Positions 5,131 through 6,388 of a DNA stretch of 6,388 bases are shown in pieces (position 1 is the stretch's first letter; every line of letters starts with the position of its first letter). A program made the position numbers and the translations under genes. This DNA comes from Bacteroidota bacterium (GTDB taxonomy: Bacteria > Bacteroidota > Bacteroidia > Chitinophagales > Chitinophagaceae). The stretch is taken from the NCBI GenBank assembly GCA_023424015.1, contig JAFAEM010000020.1:1-6388 (forward strand). Reading direction: 5' to 3'. The notes under the pieces were generated by a model that was given only the letters and a program-made list of their open reading frames with translations, was not told the origin of the DNA and made no database searches.

Positions 5131-6060
5131 ATGAAAGTAACCGTTGTAGGTGCCGGTGCCGTTGGCGCAACCTGTGCTGATAATATTGCCCGTAAGGAAC
5201 TGGCCGCTGAATTAGTATTACTCGATATAAAAGAAGGTGTTGCCGAAGGCAAGGCGCAGGACATGATGCAAACTGCTGCCCTGCTGGGTTTTGATACAAA
5301 GATCACCGGTTCTACTAATGATTATTCTAAAACCGCGGGAAGTGACGTGGTAGTGATCACTTCAGGTTTGCCGCGCAAACCCGGGATGACACGTGAAGAA
5401 CTGATCGGTGTGAATGCAGGGATTGTGAAAAGTGTAACCGAAAATATTTTGAAACATTCTCCTGATGCTATCATTATCGTGATCAGCAATCCAATGGACA
5501 CGATGACCTACCTGGCCCTGCAATCTACCGGCCTGCCCAAACACAGGATCATTGGTATGGGTGGCGCACTCGATAGTGCCCGTTTCAGGTACCAGCTGAG
5601 TCAGCACCTGGGCTGCAGCCCCGCCGATCTGAATGCCGTGGTAGTTGGCGGACATGGTGATACAACGATGATACCGCTGATCAGGCTGGCAACCTGGAAT
5701 TCGGTGCCGGTAACAAAATTCCTGAGCGAGGAACAGCAAAAACAAATTGTTGCCGATACGATGGTAGGTGGCGCAACTCTTACCAAACTGATCGGCACAT
5801 CGGCCTGGTATGCACCGGGTGCGGCAGGTGCAGCGCTGGTTGAATCAATTGTTAGGGATGAAAAGAAATTGTTTACCTGTTGCGTTGCGCTGGATGGTGA
5901 GTACGGTCAAAAAGATATCTGCCTGGGCGTGCCGGTGATCATCGGTAAAAATGGTTGGGAAAAGATCATCGACTTTGAATTGAATGATGCGGAAATGGCC
6001 GAGTTCAATAAGAGCGCTGCGGCGGTAAGAAGTATGAATGATGTGTTGAAAACGCTTTAG
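5131..6060 (+). CDS. mdh: Malate dehydrogenase (NAD-dependent, LDH-like family)
   Basis: Interconverts malate and oxaloacetate with NAD in the TCA cycle, in the cytoplasm. The 309 residues match the usual length of bacterial LDH-like MDHs. Seen: the Rossmann motif GAGAVG (7-12); D32, which selects NAD; substrate arginines R82 and R88 in LPRKPGMTR; N120 in ISNPMD; the D148/R151 pair; and catalytic H175 in GGHGDTT. Arginine at position 82, where lactate dehydrogenases have glutamine, favours MDH. The ATG at 5131 is chosen because the protein then starts directly with MKVTVVGAG. An upstream in-frame TTG at 5068 falls within the promoter. No SD precedes it; a symmetric A6T6 run (5114-5125) does. 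Single-gene unit with its own promoter element and terminator. Confidence 0.96.
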   Translation: MKVTVVGAGAVGATCADNIARKELAAELVLLDIKEGVAEGKAQDMMQTAALLGFDTKITGSTNDYSKTAGSDVVVITSGLPRKPGMTREELIGVNAGIVKSVTENILKHSPDAIIIVISNPMDTMTYLALQSTGLPKHRIIGMGGALDSARFRYQLSQHLGCSPADLNAVVVGGHGDTTMIPLIRLATWNSVPVTKFLSEEQQKQIVADTMVGGATLTKLIGTSAWYAPGAAGAALVESIVRDEKKLFTCCVALDGEYGQKDICLGVPVIIGKNGWEKIIDFELNDAEMAEFNKSAAAVRSMNDVLKTL

Positions 6061-6096
6061 TATTAATAGCTGCTCTCTGTTCAGTATTCTTTTTGG

Positions 6097-6151
6097 AACA
6101 CGAAGTGCCGTAGGATTTTATGAATTCCTCATTGCACTTCGTGTTTTTTTT
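6097..6151 (+). terminator. Intrinsic terminator of mdh
   Basis: A perfect 12-bp stem, AACACGAAGTGC (6097-6108) and GCACTTCGTGTT (6134-6145). The 25-base insert between the arms can form an extra AGGA/TCCT helix. The 3' arm runs directly into eight Ts (6144-6151). It begins 36 bases after the mdh stop codon. Confidence 0.88.
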
Positions 6152-6200
6152 GGTCGTGGAGGTCATGGTGGAAATGCGGAGGACGCAGAGAGTTGGCTTT

Positions 6201-6268
6201 TTGTCCCGTAGGGACAATTTATGGGTAGAAGTAATAGGTAATAAGGAACACCCGTCCCTTCGGGCAAT
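6201..6268. repeat. Dispersed-type intergenic repeat with GTCCCGTAGGGAC hairpin
   Basis: TTGTCCC-GTA-GGGACAA (6201-6217) is a perfect 7-bp inverted repeat. It is followed by ATGGGTAGAAG and, about 30 bases on, by CCCGTCCCTTCGGG (6251-6264), a second short hairpin of similar composition. I recall this combination as a multicopy intergenic motif of Bacteroidota, often near mobile elements; that is memory, not a search. No gene lies between the mdh terminator and this point. Confidence 0.5.
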
Positions 6269-6298
6269 GTCATTAAGTTAAGGATGGGGATAAAAATA

Positions 6299-6351
6299 GG
6301 ATTGCAATATATTAGTTTTGAGGTGTCTAAACTTAAAACTGATTGCAATCC
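6299..6351 (+). promoter_or_regulatory. Long hairpin abutting a putative start codon (possible fold-back element)
   Basis: GGATTGCAAT (6299-6308) pairs perfectly with ATTGCAATCC (6342-6351). Inside, AGTTTT (6314-6319) pairs with AAAACT (6335-6340). The right arm ends one base before the ATG at 6353, so RNA containing both arms would bury the start region. Confidence 0.65.
6313..6320 (+). promoter_or_regulatory. Possible -7 promoter element within the hairpin
   Basis: TAGTTTTG fits TAnnTTTG exactly. Transcription from it would begin near 6326, after the left hairpin arm and before the right one. No -33 TTTG is found at the expected distance. Confidence 0.4.
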
Positions 6352-6352
6352 C

Positions 6353-6388
6353 ATGTTTGACACAAATGTAAAACTCTTACGAGAATTG
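6353..6388 (+). CDS. Possible start of a gene running off the window (transposase suspected)
   Basis: An open frame reads MFDTNVKLLREL from the ATG at 6353 and continues past the window end. The same frame is open back to an ATG at 6284 (MGIKIGLQYISFEV...), which would include the hairpin. The ATG at 6353 is preferred because it follows the hairpin and the -7-like element. Twelve codons are too few to assign a family. A transposase is suggested only by the repeat-rich setting and the fold-back arrangement, so this is a weak call. Confidence 0.35.
   Translation, partial: MFDTNVKLLREL

Noticed and set aside
6163..6363. 66-codon minus-strand frame
   Set aside because: It is built from the dispersed repeats and the hairpin; no domain character and no plausible start signal.

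Overview
The window looks like a chromosomal segment from a member of the Bacteroidota, probably a Chitinophagaceae-like organism. Three things suggest this. Several genes have TAnnTTTG-type -7 promoter elements and no Shine-Dalgarno (SD) site. The BlaR1-type protein carries a C-terminal tail built of SusC-plug-like repeats. The intergenic DNA holds dispersed CACGAAT-type and GTCCCGTAGGGAC-type repeats of a kind I associate with this phylum. The taxonomic call is an inference; no rRNA or other marker gene is present.

Layout. (1) About 2-1865, minus strand: an apparently complete class D-like (RmInt1-like) group II intron. Its reverse transcriptase/maturase (81-1340) is intact and lacks an endonuclease domain. 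Domains V and VI are readable at 5-77 and the folded 5' half of the ribozyme occupies about 1341-1865. (2) 1866-2269: a gene-free interval with a hairpin next to the intron, a tract of roughly 9-nt-period CACGAAT/CACGGAT repeats, and a hairpin that may end the bla-type operon. (3) 2270-4339, minus strand: a blaI-blaR1 type regulatory pair. Two identical-geometry operators, TACGAA-N3-TTCGTA, sit inside a Bacteroidota-type promoter in front of blaI. (4) 4528-5025, plus strand: an exported thioredoxin-fold protein with a CEHC active site, divergent from blaI. (5) 5131-6060, plus strand: malate dehydrogenase, with its own -7 element, a strong leader hairpin and a clear intrinsic terminator at 6097-6151. 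(6) 6150-6388: dispersed-repeat DNA followed by what may be the start of another gene, possibly a transposase, running off the window. The putative start codon is preceded by a hairpin whose left arm lies upstream of the predicted transcription start.

How it fits together. The BlaI/BlaR1 pair is a membrane-sensor/repressor switch that most likely autoregulates through the paired operators. No beta-lactamase is present, so its target is unknown; the divergent thioredoxin-like gene is a candidate only by position. Malate dehydrogenase is core metabolism and looks independently transcribed. The intron is a mobile element in the same orientation as the bla-type operon, inserted in non-coding DNA beyond its end. 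No clearly new multi-gene system is visible. The points most worth checking are the fold-back arrangement at the right edge, the plug-like repeats on the BlaR1-type sensor, and the paired operators.
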